Positions 53,534 to 63,290 of a stretch of 64,000 nucleotides of DNA are shown piece by piece. The first letter of the stretch is position 1. The number at the start of each line of letters is the position of its first letter. The notes beneath the pieces are model-generated. The model ran no database searches. It was not told the DNA's origin and saw only the letters and a program-made list of their open reading frames with translations. The stretch comes from Gammaproteobacteria bacterium UBA7310 (GTDB taxonomy: Bacteria; Pseudomonadota; Gammaproteobacteria; Pseudomonadales; Ketobacteraceae): contig DKQK01000040.1 of NCBI GenBank assembly GCA_002471665.1, positions 408,802 through 472,801 of the forward strand. The letters are read 5' to 3'. The translations under genes and the position numbers were made by a program.

Positions 53534-53889
53534 TTTTTTACCCTTCTGGATTTGTGGCGTTTTTTTATATTGGGCGTTCTTGTCTAAGTAAAATCGATAC
53601 CAAACAACCAAGATCGATGGCATTTCTATCTAGAAACACTTCTAGTAATGTATCACGAGAAGACTCAGGCTTTTGTCAGCTACCTGACAGAGGCTGGGGA
53701 TATAACAAAAAGTTACGCTCCGCTAGAAACTGTTACGAAATGTTCGGCTATCAGTTCACGCGTGTCAGCTATCTGACAGATCTCAGGTGTGCGCATCGGT
53801 ATCTTAGTGCGCCGGAAAAGCTAGATATTTCATTTACATCAAGATGAACATGGCTCCTGTACACCAAATTGAGAAAGGTCAGCTGCAGT

Positions 53890-55488
53890 ATGAGAAAAGA
53901 ATTGATTGTGACATTCCTTGTGTTGATCTGTGTCACTTCTGGAGCTCAGGCTCAGCTGTCGCAGAATCTATCTATAGGAAATCCTATTGCGTTGAGCCTG
54001 GGCAATTCCATAACAGCGTACCCGCCCGGTACGGATGCTATTCACTACAACCCGGCTGGTCTGGCGCTAATCAAGAATAAATATGAACAATATAAATTGC
54101 AGACCGCCTTTTTTCGATACGAAGGATCGGTGTCGGGACAGTCGCCTGGTGTACCCTTTGCACCTTCAAACAGTCCAGCATATAGGCAGGATCCCATCTT
54201 ACAGGGAGAAACATCGCGACCAGTTGAGGTGGATTCAGTATCTGTATATCTGCCTTTCTTTGGTCATGTGGAGCTTCCGTTTTTGATGGCACCGGGTTAT
54301 GGATTCGCAACTCGCTTCAAGGATCGGGATTTTGTGTTTGCCAATTCTGCCCTGACGCTTCAGGCTTTCGGCTATACCAGGGACGAAGATAATATTGGAG
54401 CCTTTAATGGCCAACAGTTTGGAATTACCCGTATTGCCTATTTCAATCCGACAATTGCGATGAACCTGTCGGATGATCTACTTATCGGCGGGTCCATCGG
54501 ATTTTCCTGGCAAGGGCTGGGAATCAAGAATCGTACTCGTGCAGTTCTGCATTCATTGGGTGAGATCGACGAGTTGCTAGAAGAGCTTGATCCGGAAGGG
54601 GCTTTGGGACTGGATTTATCGCCTTACACCGATGTTGGGACACTTGAGGTGGATGTACAGGATCCGCTCTCGCTAACCTTCACGTTGGGGATGTTGTGGC
54701 AGCCATCACCTTGGTTCTCATGGGGGCTGACGTATCAAAGTCCGGGACAAACGAAGATGAGAGGTGACTTCAGAATATCCTATACAGATGATTTCAACGC
54801 TACCATGCTGAGGCTGAAACCAGCCCAAAACCTGCTGGCCTTGCTGGATGGGGGCCCTATCAGCGGCGATAAAGAGCAGACGGGCAAAGTCGAACTTGAA
54901 TACACCCAGCCACAGTGGATCGCGACGGGCATCTCGCTGCTAATGATGCCGCAATTACGCATAAACCTGGATGTTAAATGGATAGATTACAGCGTGACGG
55001 AGCAGTTGGAGTTCCAATTCGACAGAAACCTGGACTATTTAACGCTGTCCAGTGTGGTGAACCATCTGTTCAGGCGAAACGTGGGTAGTGATTATAGCGA
55101 TCCGGACATACTGAGACTGCCGCGCGAATTCCAGGACGTGACAGATTGGTCCGTAGGTATTGAATATTACTATAACGATACGCTCACATTGCGTGCAGGT
55201 TATGAGCCCCGATCATCGGTCATCCCTGGCAACCGACAGGATCTGCTCATTCCAATTGGTGAAGCAGATTTGTATGGTCTAGGAGTTGGGTATCGGGTTG
55301 ACGCGCATAGCCAGCTCGACGTGGCGTTGGGCTACCTTGTGTCCAAAATAGACATAAAGCCAGGCGAAAGCCGCAGCTCCACTTCAACCATCGAAGGTGA
55401 TTCGGTCTATAATCCCTTTCGAGGTATGCATGTAAAACACCAGTTGGAAGCTTATATTTTCACGCTGGCATATTCTAAGCATTTTTAA
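53890..55488 (+). CDS. FadL/TodX-family outer-membrane transporter
   Basis: About 532 residues, signal peptide (LIVTFLVLICVTSGAQA) then the FadL-type N-terminal plug (IGNPIALSLGNSITAYPPGT, DAIHYNPAGLAL) and long beta-barrel ending in an aromatic strand (FTLAYSKHF). Moves fatty acids or other hydrophobic compounds across the outer membrane. Intact relative of the frameshifted gene at 4783-6459 (same IGSPKALSLGH/IGNPIALSLGN start). Divergent from the lipase operon, so uptake of lipase products is plausible. ATG 53890 fits the signal peptide better than ATG 53869. Confidence 0.86.
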   Translation: MRKELIVTFLVLICVTSGAQAQLSQNLSIGNPIALSLGNSITAYPPGTDAIHYNPAGLALIKNKYEQYKLQTAFFRYEGSVSGQSPGVPFAPSNSPAYRQDPILQGETSRPVEVDSVSVYLPFFGHVELPFLMAPGYGFATRFKDRDFVFANSALTLQAFGYTRDEDNIGAFNGQQFGITRIAYFNPTIAMNLSDDLLIGGSIGFSWQGLGIKNRTRAVLHSLGEIDELLEELDPEGALGLDLSPYTDVGTLEVDVQDPLSLTFTLGMLWQPSPWFSWGLTYQSPGQTKMRGDFRISYTDDFNATMLRLKPAQNLLALLDGGPISGDKEQTGKVELEYTQPQWIATGISLLMMPQLRINLDVKWIDYSVTEQLEFQFDRNLDYLTLSSVVNHLFRRNVGSDYSDPDILRLPREFQDVTDWSVGIEYYYNDTLTLRAGYEPRSSVIPGNRQDLLIPIGEADLYGLGVGYRVDAHSQLDVALGYLVSKIDIKPGESRSSTSTIEGDSVYNPFRGMHVKHQLEAYIFTLAYSKHF

Positions 55489-55535
55489 GGGAGTATAAAT
55501 AGGGCGCGGGAAACGTAACCGTCCGGCGAACCCAT

Positions 55536-56454
55536 ACCCGGCGTATCGGTAGCCGCACTGGCCCAGCAATATCGACTCAATGCCAACCTGATCCATCGCT
55601 GGCGCAGAGATCTGGAAGGCAAGCCTCAGACTCGGGATTTCATCCCCCTGAGTTTACCCAAGAGTACTGGTCCAGGTGAAACCGTCCGTATCGAGCTGGG
55701 CTCAGTTACGATCCACTGGCCATTATCCCATATTGATCTGGCATTGCCCTGGCTGAAGGCGCTTCAGTCGTGATCAGGATCGACCGTAAGCCCAAACAAA
55801 CACCGCGACGGGAACCGCTGCCCCCGGAACTACCCCGCACCATTATCAACACGACCCTGACAATACCCAATGTGAATGTGGTTGCCAGTTACGACGCATC
55901 GGCGAAGACATCAGTGAAAAGCTGGACTATATCCCCGGTACCTTTACGGTGGAACGCCATGTCCGCGGCAAGTGGGCCTGTTCTGATTGAGAAGCCTTCG
56001 TCCAGGCACCAGTACCACCCCAAGTGATTGATAAAGGCATCCCCGCTCCTGGCCTGTTGGCCCAGGTGCGGGTGGCCAAGTACGGGGACCATCTACCGCT
56101 GTACCGGCAGGAAAAGATCTTTGCCCGAGCCGGCGTTAAAATTGCCCGATCTACTCCGGCGAACATGCCAGGAGCTTCCTACTAGACTGGCAGGGCAAGC
56201 TGGTATGCGATGACTTCAGTGGCTATAAGGCCAGCTTCCAGAAGGGCATCACCGAAATCGGTTGTATGGCCCATGCGCGGCGCAAGTTCTTTGACCTGCA
56301 CGCAACCAACCAGAGCACACTGGCTCAAACCGAGCTGGAACAGATTGGCAAATTATACGACTTTGCCGGCAGTCTGCGTAGTGGGCAGCGGGCGGCTAAT
56401 GTTATGAGCCTGATCCAGTCGGCCAAACTGGGTCAGGCCGATACATTACTCTAG
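55536..56454 (+). mobile_element. IS66-family element remnant
   Basis: Two decayed IS66 pieces. The first (about 55540-55772) is the end of the TnpA-like ORF (ALAQQYRLNANLIHRWRRDL, GSVTIHWPLSHIDLALPWLK). The second (about 55780-56454) is transposase: KQTPRREPLPPELPR, RIGEDISEKLDYIPGTF, TVERHVRGKWACSDCEAFVQ, QVIDKGIPAPGLLAQ, SGYKASFQKGITEIGCMAHA, RRKFFDLHA. Several frameshifts and the missing C-terminal half show it is inactive. The right side stops where hipA ends; no terminal inverted repeat was identified. Confidence 0.85.
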
Positions 56455-57798
56455 CTCTTCCCATGCTAACCGGTGATCCTGCTGAATCAGCTCCATCCAG
56501 GAAGGTCCATTGGTATGGCCAGGATACTGTTCAGGTACACGCGCCTGCGATGCAAACTCCGGCCATCGGCGTACCTGGGTTAGAATCTCGCTAATAATGG
56601 ATTTCGCTTTGGTGGGCCGAATATCCGCGTGTTGTGCGACCGCCAATAGATCGTCCGTCACAAAGTGATTACGCTTACCGTTGACGGTCATCTGGTGCTG
56701 GCTGGTCCAACCACGGCCATTGCAATAGGTAAGGTCATAGGCAGGGGAGAGTGACCAGCGACCGGCCTTGTCCATCAGAAATGCAATGTTCTTGGTGTGA
56801 TCGTCCTGATTGCGGGCCACGACGTTAAACACAACCCGTCGAAAGAACTGTTCAAATTCCGGTTTCGGTAAATCCAGATGCCGCATCACACCGATGGCCT
56901 GTTCATAGGAATAGGCGCCCGCCTGATTAAAGTCGTAGTGCGCCAGTCCACATAGAGACTGCATGTGAATCTTGTCACCACCGTCTTTGCGATCGAAACG
57001 TCGGGTCATGAAATGGGAGCGCCCGTTTTCTTTAAAAATGCGGCATTCCGTCATGGTGATGCCACAGGCGATGGCCATTAGATAGTAGGCGTATTCCACC
57101 AGGCTGTAGCCTTTGGGATCTGCCAATACCTCGTGATCCCGGTTTTCTTCCACTCCATCGAACTTCAACAGCCAATAACCAAAGCCCGCATCGGTTTTCA
57201 CCTGACCGGAACGAACTTCCTGAGTTTCCGGATTCCAGGCAATCACGGCTTTGGCCCGGGCACCACCGGCAGAAGTGCCCACCGAAATGATTTTATCCAG
57301 CGCCTGTTTGTGGGAGGTATCGGCTCCGGCCAGGTCAACGACCATTGCCTGTTTTTGGCTCAGGGCTTCATTGGTCAGTGCCACCAACTCTGCAATCTCG
57401 ATGGGCTGGGAGGTTTCGTTCAAATGACCAAGGGCGGGTTTAAATTCCAACGCCCCCATACCCCGTGAACCGATATAACAGAGTCGTTCCAGTGGACTGA
57501 AGCTGTCCGCAGAACGGCCCTGGCGTTCCAGCCACTGATTGATCAACCGGTTGCCGAACTTGTCGGGTAACGAATCCGCCAAAAAGCCGGGCAATCCTTT
57601 AAAGGTTTCCCGGCTTAATGCCGGAAATGAATAGGATTGATCACTGAGGGGCATGGTAATAGGGGAGGGCTCAATACCTGATGATTGAAAGGCACGGTCG
57701 TACTCAAAATAGCCCCGGTTGTTGGTCCAGATCAGGGTGCCGACCTGTCTGCCCCACAACATCACCCGTGCGACGGACTGCGAAGCCTGTGCCATCAT
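56446..57798 (-). CDS. hipA: HipA-family kinase toxin
   Basis: About 450 residues. N-terminal HipA domain (LWGRQVGTLIW, FKGLPGFLADSLPDKFGNRL), family motif RLCYIGSRGMGALEF, then the kinase core: ATP-loop region GTSAGGARAKAVIA, FGYWLLKFDGVEE, MTRRFDRKDG and the catalytic VVARNQDDHTKNIAFL (Asp-Asp-His-x-Lys-Asn) followed by SLSPAYDLTYC. Toxins of this family phosphorylate glutamyl-tRNA synthetase or related targets. ATG 57798 overlaps the hipB stop by 4 bp. Its end meets the IS66 remnant. Confidence 0.9.
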   Translation of the reverse strand: MMAQASQSVARVMLWGRQVGTLIWTNNRGYFEYDRAFQSSGIEPSPITMPLSDQSYSFPALSRETFKGLPGFLADSLPDKFGNRLINQWLERQGRSADSFSPLERLCYIGSRGMGALEFKPALGHLNETSQPIEIAELVALTNEALSQKQAMVVDLAGADTSHKQALDKIISVGTSAGGARAKAVIAWNPETQEVRSGQVKTDAGFGYWLLKFDGVEENRDHEVLADPKGYSLVEYAYYLMAIACGITMTECRIFKENGRSHFMTRRFDRKDGGDKIHMQSLCGLAHYDFNQAGAYSYEQAIGVMRHLDLPKPEFEQFFRRVVFNVVARNQDDHTKNIAFLMDKAGRWSLSPAYDLTYCNGRGWTSQHQMTVNGKRNHFVTDDLLAVAQHADIRPTKAKSIISEILTQVRRWPEFASQARVPEQYPGHTNGPSWMELIQQDHRLAWEELE

Positions 57799-58157
57799 TC
57801 CTCTCCCCAATGCCAGGGTTCTTTGTCTTTACGGTGGTGCCTGTGGCGGGAACCGGAAGCCCGTTGCCGGGTTTGAGCCTGGAGTTTTTCGATCTTGACC
57901 AGCGCTTCGGCCCGGGGCGGGGGCGCTGGCAGAAAATGGTCCAGCTCATCCAGTTTACCCAAGGCCCGCAGTACGGCAATGACGTTTAACAGCCCCACGC
58001 TTTTGCTCCCATTTTCCAGGTTGTACAACGTACGCTCGGTAATGCCGGCGGTTTCAGCCAGCTCGCTCATGGTAATATTCTGGCTCAGCCGGGTGGCCTT
58101 GAAGCGTTCTCCCAGCCCCTCGAGAATCTTTTGATCATTCAGATGCGCTGTATTCAT
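57795..58157 (-). CDS. hipB: HipB-like antitoxin
   Basis: 120 residues: XRE-type helix-turn-helix (FKATRLSQNITMSELAETAG, ITERTLYNLENGSKSVGLLN) followed by a basic, Arg/His-rich C-terminal tail (RQRASGSRHRHHRKDKEPWH). It binds DNA and the toxin. Longer than typical HipB because of this tail. Translationally coupled to hipA. Confidence 0.87.
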   Translation of the reverse strand: MNTAHLNDQKILEGLGERFKATRLSQNITMSELAETAGITERTLYNLENGSKSVGLLNVIAVLRALGKLDELDHFLPAPPPRAEALVKIEKLQAQTRQRASGSRHRHHRKDKEPWHWGEE

Positions 58158-58166
58158 AACAAGTAG

Positions 58167-58249
58167 TATAGTTCTATATATAGAAAGTATATGCGTATTA
58201 TCGGAAATATAGTTCCATTTGAATGTTAATTCAACAAAGCAGAACTATA
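58167..58249. promoter_or_regulatory. TATAGTTC repeats, probable HipB operators
   Basis: TATAGTTC at 58167-58174 and 58208-58215, and its complement GAACTATA at 58242-58249, all in the AT-rich region upstream of hipB, with a related TATAGTACC at about 58288. Spacing of 41 and about 34 bp suits cooperative binding. Assignment to HipB inferred from position. Confidence 0.5.
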
Positions 58250-58325
58250 ATGCCGATTAAAGCTAATATGAGCATATAATACGTATTATAGTACCGGTTG
58301 TATAAGGTATATAGATCTAAGTCAA

Positions 58326-58664
58326 TCAGGAGCGGCGTGGCTTTCTCAGCTGTTCATTTGCCCAAATAATCGCCGCGCTGATGGTCTTGGCCTGGGAGCG
58401 TGATTTAAGCTCCAGGAGGGCACGGTGAGCCTCCATTGATAGAGTAGACTGCACATCCTCATGGTCTTTAGATTGATAACGGCGTTTGCGAATACTGGTT
58501 TTCAGCTTTCGCCATTGATCCGAATCGAGGCAGATTTCACACCAGGTATTAAGGATTCGGGCATCGCCATCGGGATCCCCGTTAATTTGCTCAGCGAGCT
58601 GCCCAAGATAGCGTATAAAGTCCCTTTGTCTTGGAAATTCACCATTTGTTTTGGAAATTTTCAC
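58326..58664 (-). CDS. Small ribbon-helix-helix protein, MatP-like
   Basis: 112 residues. The second half reads SDQWRKLKTSIRKRRYQSKD, then STLSMEAHRALLELKSRSQA, KTISAAIIWANEQL: basic IRKRR followed by a beta strand and two helices, the layout of the C-terminal ribbon-helix-helix of MatP (IRARRKRH...KSIDLE...). The N-terminal ~40 residues are unlike MatP. May be a DNA-binding protein carried by the Tn7-like element. No other family recognised; moderate confidence. Confidence 0.6.
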   Translation of the reverse strand: MKISKTNGEFPRQRDFIRYLGQLAEQINGDPDGDARILNTWCEICLDSDQWRKLKTSIRKRRYQSKDHEDVQSTLSMEAHRALLELKSRSQAKTISAAIIWANEQLRKPRRS

Positions 58665-59009
58665 TGTTTTATTTGGTCATCCACAAACCGGATGGATAAC
58701 CAAGAAAAATAGTAAAGATGTCTGAGTTATAAAGCCAATAAAAACATGCGGTTATGTGTTCTTTATCCAAGACATTTAGTAACTTTTTTCTATCATCCCA
58801 TTAATGTACGCAGAGCTTCAAGATTCCAAAACATAAAGTAAAGTTAATGTCCGCTAACTCTGTCCGAGCCGTAGCCAGGAGGTTTGAAGAAACCGACGGA
58901 GGCCTCTCAAACAGTGATTGATCTTGTGGTTTGGTTGCATATTGATCAATTATGCGGAGTGCGCATAATTATGCATAAAATTGTTTGAAATAAAGACAGG
59001 AACCAATGA
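58665..59009. other. Intergenic region with short palindromes
   Basis: About 345 bp after the TniQ stop. Contains AATTATGCGGAGTGCGCATA with a further ATTATGCATAA repeat nearby, and GGTTT-gaag-AAACC followed by the palindrome GAGGCCTC. No ORF. May hold an element boundary or a terminator, but no convincing end was identified. Confidence 0.4.
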
Positions 59010-60428
59010 TCACTGCATCAAAGGTGAACGTCTTTCAAGAAAGTAGCGTTCATTGAACTTGTTAATGAAATAGTCAACGCCCCGTTGTTCGTAACAGCTA
59101 TACATTGGATCAATCGGCTCACAAAGGGTGTTGTCGCCAATGACTAGCAACTCCGTGATGTCTGGCTCTTTATACACGAGACACCCATCATTGCGTCCGG
59201 TCCTGAATATCAGATAGTCTGAATATTTTTCTATTGATCTAAACGGAAATGCAGAATAACTCCAGCGAAGAAAGCCATCCTTTCTTTTTTGTGCGTTAAA
59301 GGCTAGTAGACCCTTAACTTGACGCATGATTTCAATAAAACTATGTAGGAGATCATTTCTAAACAACGTATTTATGATGATTTGGGGAAGCTCTACGATT
59401 TCGCCATCAGTTGTCTGAATGGCTTTGGCATGGTTTGGTGCGTCAGCTAATTGAATATCGCCAATCTTCACTGGCATAGCGTAATGCCAATGGTGGTACC
59501 ACACTCCAAAAGCAGTACAGTATGGACATTCCCCTAAATACATGCTGTTAGAATCATCTTTCAATGTATGTCCCGCTGGAGCCCGAATTTTGATTTCGTA
59601 TGCAATTAGATCTGTAATTTCTCGTAGGGTTTGACGGAGAGTAGTACAAGCTTCTCTCAAAAACCCTCTTTCGTTGTATTGCCAAGATTGAGACATATTT
59701 TCTTGATCGATTTCGTTAAACGTAAAATCTACCCGAGAAATTCCTGTGTGGTAGATCAAATGATCAAAAGAATCCAGGCCTGGGAATGTTTTCGCCAATA
59801 GTGAAGGTAAATACTTTGAGTTTAAACCCGACATTGAGCGGTCTACATCAAAAATGCCCGATGTCATCTTTCCAAACCCGTTAGAAAGATATAAATCTAC
59901 TAAAGAAAATGTCGGGCTCAAATATTCACTTAACTTCGCTTTAAAATTCATGTCTGGAAGGCTACGCATGACTGGGGAGAGAATGCCGCAGGTCATGCAC
60001 CTGTTTTCCAAATCACCACCTATCTGGTATGGGCCAAACATAGACCATTCGCGACCACAATCAGGGCATTGATTGCAGAGTTCAACATCGTGAACGGGGC
60101 AAGATTGTAGCCAATCTAAATTATATACATCACAATGAAACAATAGTTTTTCGCATTCAGGACAGCTCTTCCTCTTTTTAGCGTGGATATCAAAGCGGCG
60201 CGGCACCATATAAGAAGGTACCTTGTTTTTTTCAACTGGCAGATAAATATATTCACATCGGCAATCATGTCTCATCACAGGAATCGAATGATTGAAGATA
60301 TGACGGTTAACAGTCTGCCTTATCGTAGTTTTATTTCGACGACAAAAAATAGGATTCGAACGAAACAACCGTCTTTGGATATTTTGAAGGCTTTCGAACT
60401 CGTGCGCATATAACCAGCCTTCGTTCAT
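59010..60428 (-). CDS. TniQ/TnsD-family target-selection protein
   Basis: 472 residues. The N-terminal half holds the TniQ zinc fingers (CPECEKLLFHC, CPVHDVELCNQCPDCGREW, RCMTCG); a long C-terminal domain follows, as in TnsD-type proteins (Tn7 TnsD 508 aa). It recognises the insertion site and recruits TnsC. ATG 60428 overlaps the TnsC stop (TAATG). No crRNA or Cas genes follow, so protein-DNA recognition of an attachment site is expected rather than RNA guidance. Confidence 0.85.
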   Translation of the reverse strand: MNEGWLYAHEFESLQNIQRRLFRSNPIFCRRNKTTIRQTVNRHIFNHSIPVMRHDCRCEYIYLPVEKNKVPSYMVPRRFDIHAKKRKSCPECEKLLFHCDVYNLDWLQSCPVHDVELCNQCPDCGREWSMFGPYQIGGDLENRCMTCGILSPVMRSLPDMNFKAKLSEYLSPTFSLVDLYLSNGFGKMTSGIFDVDRSMSGLNSKYLPSLLAKTFPGLDSFDHLIYHTGISRVDFTFNEIDQENMSQSWQYNERGFLREACTTLRQTLREITDLIAYEIKIRAPAGHTLKDDSNSMYLGECPYCTAFGVWYHHWHYAMPVKIGDIQLADAPNHAKAIQTTDGEIVELPQIIINTLFRNDLLHSFIEIMRQVKGLLAFNAQKRKDGFLRWSYSAFPFRSIEKYSDYLIFRTGRNDGCLVYKEPDITELLVIGDNTLCEPIDPMYSCYEQRGVDYFINKFNERYFLERRSPLMQ

Positions 60429-61384
60429 TACTTAACCCTGTTGATTTCGTTGGTAATTAAACCAGAAGCCTGTATAGCACGGTATACCATAGCTTCGTTT
60501 ACTCTATTAACGCCTTCTCTTTTTAGATAGCCGCTTAGTAAAGGAGCTATTGTCCCTGTGAAATACTTCATACCCCAACTCGTCCGACGTTCCGGCTTTT
60601 TTACGCGTAGGTATGTTTTCCAAATGAGATCAGTCAAGTTTTCCAGACGCCAGCCGTTTTTAAACGCTTCTGGCAAGAAGTGCTCAGTGTAAGTTGGACC
60701 ATCGATTTCTGGAAAACGTAAGGTATCGTACTGTCTCAAACATTTTGACAATTCATCTTTGTTCGTTATGCCCCTGAAGACATACTTTTGTATAAAAAAC
60801 CGTCCATGCAAAAAATTATACTGTGAAGTCTTTACCTGGTTTAGAAGGTGATCGCTTTCATCTATATTCCCAAATAAGAAGACATTAAGAAGAGCTTTAT
60901 AGTCTTCGAGAAGTTCATCTTGTAACTCAGCAAATACTATAAGTTGATCGAGTGTCATACGCTGAAACTCATCTACAAATAACAATACCTGTCTATTCGA
61001 GTGCAGCGCTGCAAGATCAAGAATATAACAGACTATCTGATCCATCATGTCCTCAGGAGAGTATCCTTTTTTATCCTTTTCCCCAGTTATTCTGTATAAG
61101 TTACGATAGCATTGCGCTATCGTGCGTTTGTCTCTTTTCTTCGCTCTGTATGTGATACTAGGTAGAGTTTGGTTTGTGGTCTTTAATTTAATTGCTTCTT
61201 TTATCACCCCTATGGATATAGATTTTCCAGTCCTGCCGTCTCCTAATACTACGCCACCGGTGATGCCACTATTTGCCCATAAACATATTTCACTTTTCAA
61301 TTTGCTGATAGCGGGCGTTTCAAATGGAAATCGCATGGTATCCCATATTGGGTGAATGTTTGTGTTAAATGCTTGCATCTTCAT
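60428..61384 (-). CDS. tnsC: TnsC-like AAA+ transposition regulator
   Basis: About 318 residues. Walker A VVLGDGRTGKSISIG (GxxxxGKS), Walker B VLLFVDEFQRM, then a TniB/TnsC-like C-terminus. The ATPase passes target information from TniQ to the transposase. Several starts possible in a run of Met codons; ATG 61384 has GGAG six bases upstream. It overlaps the end of tnsB by about 20 bp. Confidence 0.87.
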   Translation of the reverse strand: MKMQAFNTNIHPIWDTMRFPFETPAISKLKSEICLWANSGITGGVVLGDGRTGKSISIGVIKEAIKLKTTNQTLPSITYRAKKRDKRTIAQCYRNLYRITGEKDKKGYSPEDMMDQIVCYILDLAALHSNRQVLLFVDEFQRMTLDQLIVFAELQDELLEDYKALLNVFLFGNIDESDHLLNQVKTSQYNFLHGRFFIQKYVFRGITNKDELSKCLRQYDTLRFPEIDGPTYTEHFLPEAFKNGWRLENLTDLIWKTYLRVKKPERRTSWGMKYFTGTIAPLLSGYLKREGVNRVNEAMVYRAIQASGLITNEINRVK

Positions 61385-63290
61385 CATCTTCTCCAAAGTA
61401 TTCTGATGACCATTCTGGAAATTCAGAATCATCGAGCCAATCATCGTCGCTTGATATATCTGTGTCCTGGTGATAAGAGGAAACAGTTGGTGTGAATTGG
61501 TAAGATTGGTTAGTAAACTCGCGATAAACTCTTACTATTTCTCTTGCTCTTCCTGGAAGCTCTTTGTGCTCAAGCAGGTAATTGAAATACCAAGTAAGAT
61601 TGTTCTTGATATCTGCCTTTAATTTCTTGCGCAAATCATGGATAAATTTCCTCGTGCGAGTTGAGTGTGGGTGGCTCTGCCAGCTTTTTGGCGCGTATGC
61701 CTTGCCAACGCTACTGTAGTTACTGTCAAGCACCGTTACCCAACGAATATCATTTTCATCAAATTCGAAGTCTGCATATTTTTGATTCAGGCATATTTTA
61801 TAAAGTGATTTACCTCGGTATTTTCGATAACAAAAATTGATGTATGGTTGACCGTTTTCGTTAAAATGTATGCGTGCTCTCGCTCGCCTGGTAGAAGATA
61901 CCAATGCCTGTGCGTTGTTAATCGGGAGCCTTGGAATATAGGCGCTTGATAGTAAATACTCCAAATCCGTCAATGGTGTTAGATGCTTTAAGGTGGCTCT
62001 TGGTTTTGCATTTTCATTCGCTAACGACATTTCAATGAATTCTTCTAATGCTGTTAAGCTGATTATTGGAGGTTTTTTTGAATTTTTTACGCTTTCACGA
62101 GTTGGGTCTGCTGGACCTGTTCCTGAAGTAGATTTGAACATGTGGCTGCCTTCGCAGAGGATTTTGAAGGCAAACTCGATCCAGTTTCTGTCTTTTGGCA
62201 GTTTCGGTATTCCAGCAGAAAACGTTGCGCCGAGATAGTCTGCTGAGGTGATATGGCTTCTAACCGAGTTCGCGGTGTTTTCTAAAGCGTTGTCTAGTAA
62301 AACTCGTCCAATAGCTGGCGCACTCTCCAAGCAAAAAAGATTTTCAGAAGGATATCCAGCTCCCGGTATATATTTGAATCCCGGTGTGCGGAATTCAATA
62401 CGTTTCCAAGGTTGATAGATCCGGTCAATGCATATCAGAATTTCATATTGATTTGGCTTGCTGTTTAAGATGAATACGTATGATAGGTTTACAGTAGTGG
62501 CAACGTCTCGAGCTACGAGAAGGGAGATACGATCCACTCTTTGAGCCTGTATTCTTCCTTCAAATTCCAGCAGTACAGAAGACGGGGTGTCAACGCAATG
62601 GTGGTCTATCTGTATCTCGGAATAGGCTGTGGGATCAGACTTCACTCGATCTAGTACGCGGATTTCTCTGTCGTGTTTTGAAATTATATCTAGCTCAAGC
62701 TCATGCCTTCTTTTATTTAAGTACAACCTGCAACTTTCATATCCACGTAAAACTTCCGTGTAGGGGTAACAATCATGCGGCCAATCATTTTGTTCCAGGA
62801 AAGCTAATAACGTAGAGTGAAAGACGTTAGCCTTGATATTTTGGCCCCAGGCTTGGTCTGTTACATCTGCAAGTATGTGCTCATCTAGATGTCTTCTCAG
62901 GCCGGGTACCCTGTCAAGTAAAGCTGAAAACGCACCCTGAGCCCCTATAGAATTTGTTAAACTCGGTAATGGAGATTTACGGTTGTAATTACTTCTGCGA
63001 AAGTGTGGTATTAATGCTTTCGATAGCGGTGGATCGTCGGTGTCATCACCTGCAAGACAGCGAGACATGATTTTATGGATGGAGCCTTCAGAAAGGTTAT
63101 ACTCTGTTGCGATAGCGCTGAATGTCTTCCCTGACAGAACATGAGAAACTATTGTTTGATTTCTTAAATATCCACGCCGTTTTTTGGCAGGAATTTCATT
63201 GAATGGTATCAAAGGCCAATTGCTGAGCTGCCATAGATAGGGGTGTTGGTTGAGGCGTTCGCGCCAATTTATATACATGGCGTCACCCAA
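61365..63290 (-). CDS. tnsB: TnsB-like DDE transposase
   Basis: 641 residues: N-terminal DNA-binding domains, an rve-type catalytic core with Asp229 (EIQIDHHCVDT), Asp333 (RVLLDNALENT) and Glu372 (KDRNWIEFAFK), then a C-terminal acidic tail (DEDASI) usually contacting TnsC. It cuts the 3-prime ends of the element. ATG 63290 overlaps tnsA by 22 bp; ATG 63278 possible. Confidence 0.9.
   Translation of the reverse strand: MGDAMYINWRERLNQHPYLWQLSNWPLIPFNEIPAKKRRGYLRNQTIVSHVLSGKTFSAIATEYNLSEGSIHKIMSRCLAGDDTDDPPLSKALIPHFRRSNYNRKSPLPSLTNSIGAQGAFSALLDRVPGLRRHLDEHILADVTDQAWGQNIKANVFHSTLLAFLEQNDWPHDCYPYTEVLRGYESCRLYLNKRRHELELDIISKHDREIRVLDRVKSDPTAYSEIQIDHHCVDTPSSVLLEFEGRIQAQRVDRISLLVARDVATTVNLSYVFILNSKPNQYEILICIDRIYQPWKRIEFRTPGFKYIPGAGYPSENLFCLESAPAIGRVLLDNALENTANSVRSHITSADYLGATFSAGIPKLPKDRNWIEFAFKILCEGSHMFKSTSGTGPADPTRESVKNSKKPPIISLTALEEFIEMSLANENAKPRATLKHLTPLTDLEYLLSSAYIPRLPINNAQALVSSTRRARARIHFNENGQPYINFCYRKYRGKSLYKICLNQKYADFEFDENDIRWVTVLDSNYSSVGKAYAPKSWQSHPHSTRTRKFIHDLRKKLKADIKNNLTWYFNYLLEHKELPGRAREIVRVYREFTNQSYQFTPTVSSYHQDTDISSDDDWLDDSEFPEWSSEYFGEDDEDASI

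Noticed and set aside
58860..58990. Possible transposon right end or structured RNA
   Set aside because: Short palindromes are present, but no repeated TnsB-like sites or terminal TGT/ACA could be matched.
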